NCBI GenBank assembly: GCA_040235495.1
Contig: JBECKV010000155.1
Span: 1-6,126, forward strand
DNA: 6,126 nt
Source: HB2-32-21 sp040235495
GTDB lineage: Bacteria; Pseudomonadota; Gammaproteobacteria; Pseudomonadales; Porticoccaceae
Direction: 5' to 3'
The notes below the pieces were generated by a model. It saw only the letters and a list, made by a program, of their open reading frames with translations, ran no database searches and was not told where the DNA came from. Shown piece after piece: positions 5,102 to 6,126 of the stretch (position 1 is its first letter; every line of letters begins with the position of its first letter). A program made the position numbers and the translations under genes.

Positions 5102-6126
5102 ATGGCTGCAAGGCCGCCCGCGAACAAGGGCCCGACAACACGCGAGCACTGGGGCTCGCGCCGCGGATTCCTGCTGGCCGCGATCGGCTCGGCGGCGGGC
5201 CTGGGTAATATCTGGCGTTTTTCCTACGTCGCGGGTGAAAACGGCGGCGCCACCTTCCTGATTATTTACCTGCTCTGCGTGGCCTTTATCGGCCTGCCCA
5301 TAGTCATTGCCGAGATTGCCGTGGGGCGCAATGCCCAGGGGGATGCGGTACTGGCCTTTCGTCACGCCTGCCCGGATCAACCCTGGTACCTGGTCGGCGG
5401 CCTCGCCGTGGTGGGTTGCTTTTTTATTCTTGGCTTTTACAGCGTCATTGCCGGCTGGGCGCTGAAATACTTTGTCGGCGCGGTCTCCGGAACGCTGTGG
5501 CAAACCGGGAACCACCAGCAGTATTTTGATACCTTCATCAGCCAGCCCATGGCGCCGCTGGCCTGGCAATTCGCCATGATGGCGACAACGGCCTGGGTCG
5601 TCGCCGGCGGTATTCAGAAGGGCATCGAGGTGGCCAACAAAGTGCTGATGCCGGCCCTGGGTCTGATCGTCATGAGTCTCGCCGGCTACGCGCTAAGCCT
5701 GGACGGGGCGAGCAAGGGCCTGAATTTTTTATTCGCGCCGGACTGGTCGGCTTTTGTCAGACCGGGGGTTTACGTCGCCGCCATTGGTCAGGCCTTTTTT
5801 TCCCTGGGCATCGGCATGGCCATTTTTCTCACCTACGGCGGTTATCTGACCCGGGGGCAGTCGATACCAGGTGCCGCGGCTACCATTGTTACCGGCGACA
5901 CCTTGCTTGCGATTGTCGCCGGGCTGGCCATTTTTCCGGCCGTTTTTTCCTTTGGCCTGGACCCGGCTTCCGGACCAGAGCTGGCCTTTATCACACTGCC
6001 CGGGCTGTTCGCCATCATGCCTGGCGGTCAATGGCTCGCCATTTTATTTTTCGGCTTGCTGGTGGGCGCCGCCCTTACTTCCATGTTTTCCATCCTGGAA
6101 GTGCCGGTCGCTTATTTCATGCGGCG
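5102..6126 (+). CDS. Neurotransmitter:sodium symporter family transporter (LeuT/MhsT-like, 3' truncated by window)
   Basis: The first 341 residues of an inner-membrane Na+-coupled symporter of the SNF/NSS family are visible; bacterial members (usually about 440-510 residues) mostly import amino acids or related amines. The sequence aligns by eye with LeuT. TM1 holds the unwound AAGLGNIWRF at 31-40 (A31 and N36 match the Na1 ligands A22 and N27), and the ENGG turn follows. TM3 has Y113 at the place of substrate-binding Y108. GIQKGIE at about 172-178 is a family motif. TM6 has FFSLGIG with S234 at the T254 position. TM7 carries D266 ahead of AGLAIFP. TM8 ends with A323, T326 and S327, matching the Na2 ligands A351, T354 and S355. 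Predicted helices lie near 20-42, 51-71, 98-122, 155-173, 183-203, 222-246, 259-283 and 305-340. AGG 7 bases before the ATG supports the start. The frame stays open to the edge; the substrate is not determinable. Confidence 0.92.
   Translation, partial: MAARPPANKGPTTREHWGSRRGFLLAAIGSAAGLGNIWRFSYVAGENGGATFLIIYLLCVAFIGLPIVIAEIAVGRNAQGDAVLAFRHACPDQPWYLVGGLAVVGCFFILGFYSVIAGWALKYFVGAVSGTLWQTGNHQQYFDTFISQPMAPLAWQFAMMATTAWVVAGGIQKGIEVANKVLMPALGLIVMSLAGYALSLDGASKGLNFLFAPDWSAFVRPGVYVAAIGQAFFSLGIGMAIFLTYGGYLTRGQSIPGAAATIVTGDTLLAIVAGLAIFPAVFSFGLDPASGPELAFITLPGLFAIMPGGQWLAILFFGLLVGAALTSMFSILEVPVAYFMR

Noticed and set aside
5090..5569. 159-codon minus-strand open frame opposite the transporter
   Set aside because: Shadow of a strongly supported membrane transporter gene; a low-complexity polar product rich in Gln, Gly and Lys with no known domain.
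1..6126. Search for tRNA or rRNA genes, CRISPR repeats, insertion sequence ends, toxin-antitoxin pairs or defence genes
   Set aside because: No such structures, repeat arrays, transposase motifs or cloverleaf-like sequences were seen on either strand by reading; the spacers are short and explained by hairpins and promoter-like sequence.

Overview
The window looks like ordinary chromosomal DNA from a GC-rich member of the Pseudomonadota, most likely a gammaproteobacterium. The protein families, the codon use and the mix of fatty-acid/CoA enzymes with an SNF-type transporter suggest this, but there is no rRNA or marker gene to settle it. It holds one gene tail, three complete genes and one gene cut off at the right edge. 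I see no tRNA, rRNA, CRISPR array, insertion sequence or phage gene.

Layout from left to right. Bases 1-89 are the 3' end of an unidentified plus-strand gene, closed by a GC-rich hairpin (97-118). A spacer follows, then a plus-strand gene (265-2217) for a 650-residue membrane O-acyltransferase. It joins an acyltransferase-3 membrane domain to a C-terminal periplasmic SGNH domain, the architecture used to O-acetylate cell-surface glycans. A short convergent spacer (2218-2279) with a hairpin separates it from two minus-strand genes. These are, in transcription order, an acyl-CoA dehydrogenase (4917-3754) and a CoA-transferase of the acetyl-CoA hydrolase / 4-hydroxybutyrate CoA-transferase family (3563-2280). 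They are 190 bp apart, and the gap contains a perfect 8-bp hairpin and a strikingly AT-rich block. A 184-bp divergent spacer (4918-5101) then leads to a plus-strand neurotransmitter:sodium symporter family transporter (5102 to the edge), of which transmembrane segments 1-8 are visible.

How the genes may work together (inference): the right half resembles a small catabolic unit. A Na+-coupled transporter would import an amino acid or related compound, a CoA-transferase would activate a carboxylate by CoA exchange, and a flavin dehydrogenase would introduce the alpha,beta double bond. No substrate can be assigned from sequence. The O-acyltransferase appears unrelated to this unit and is not beside recognisable polysaccharide genes.

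The most interesting points are these. The CoA-transferase has glycine where the characterised family members carry the catalytic glutamate. The dehydrogenase has its probable catalytic glutamate at the isovaleryl-/long-chain-type position. The AT-rich, hairpin-bearing gap between the two enzyme genes could be a regulated leader. I did not find convincing evidence of a wholly new system.
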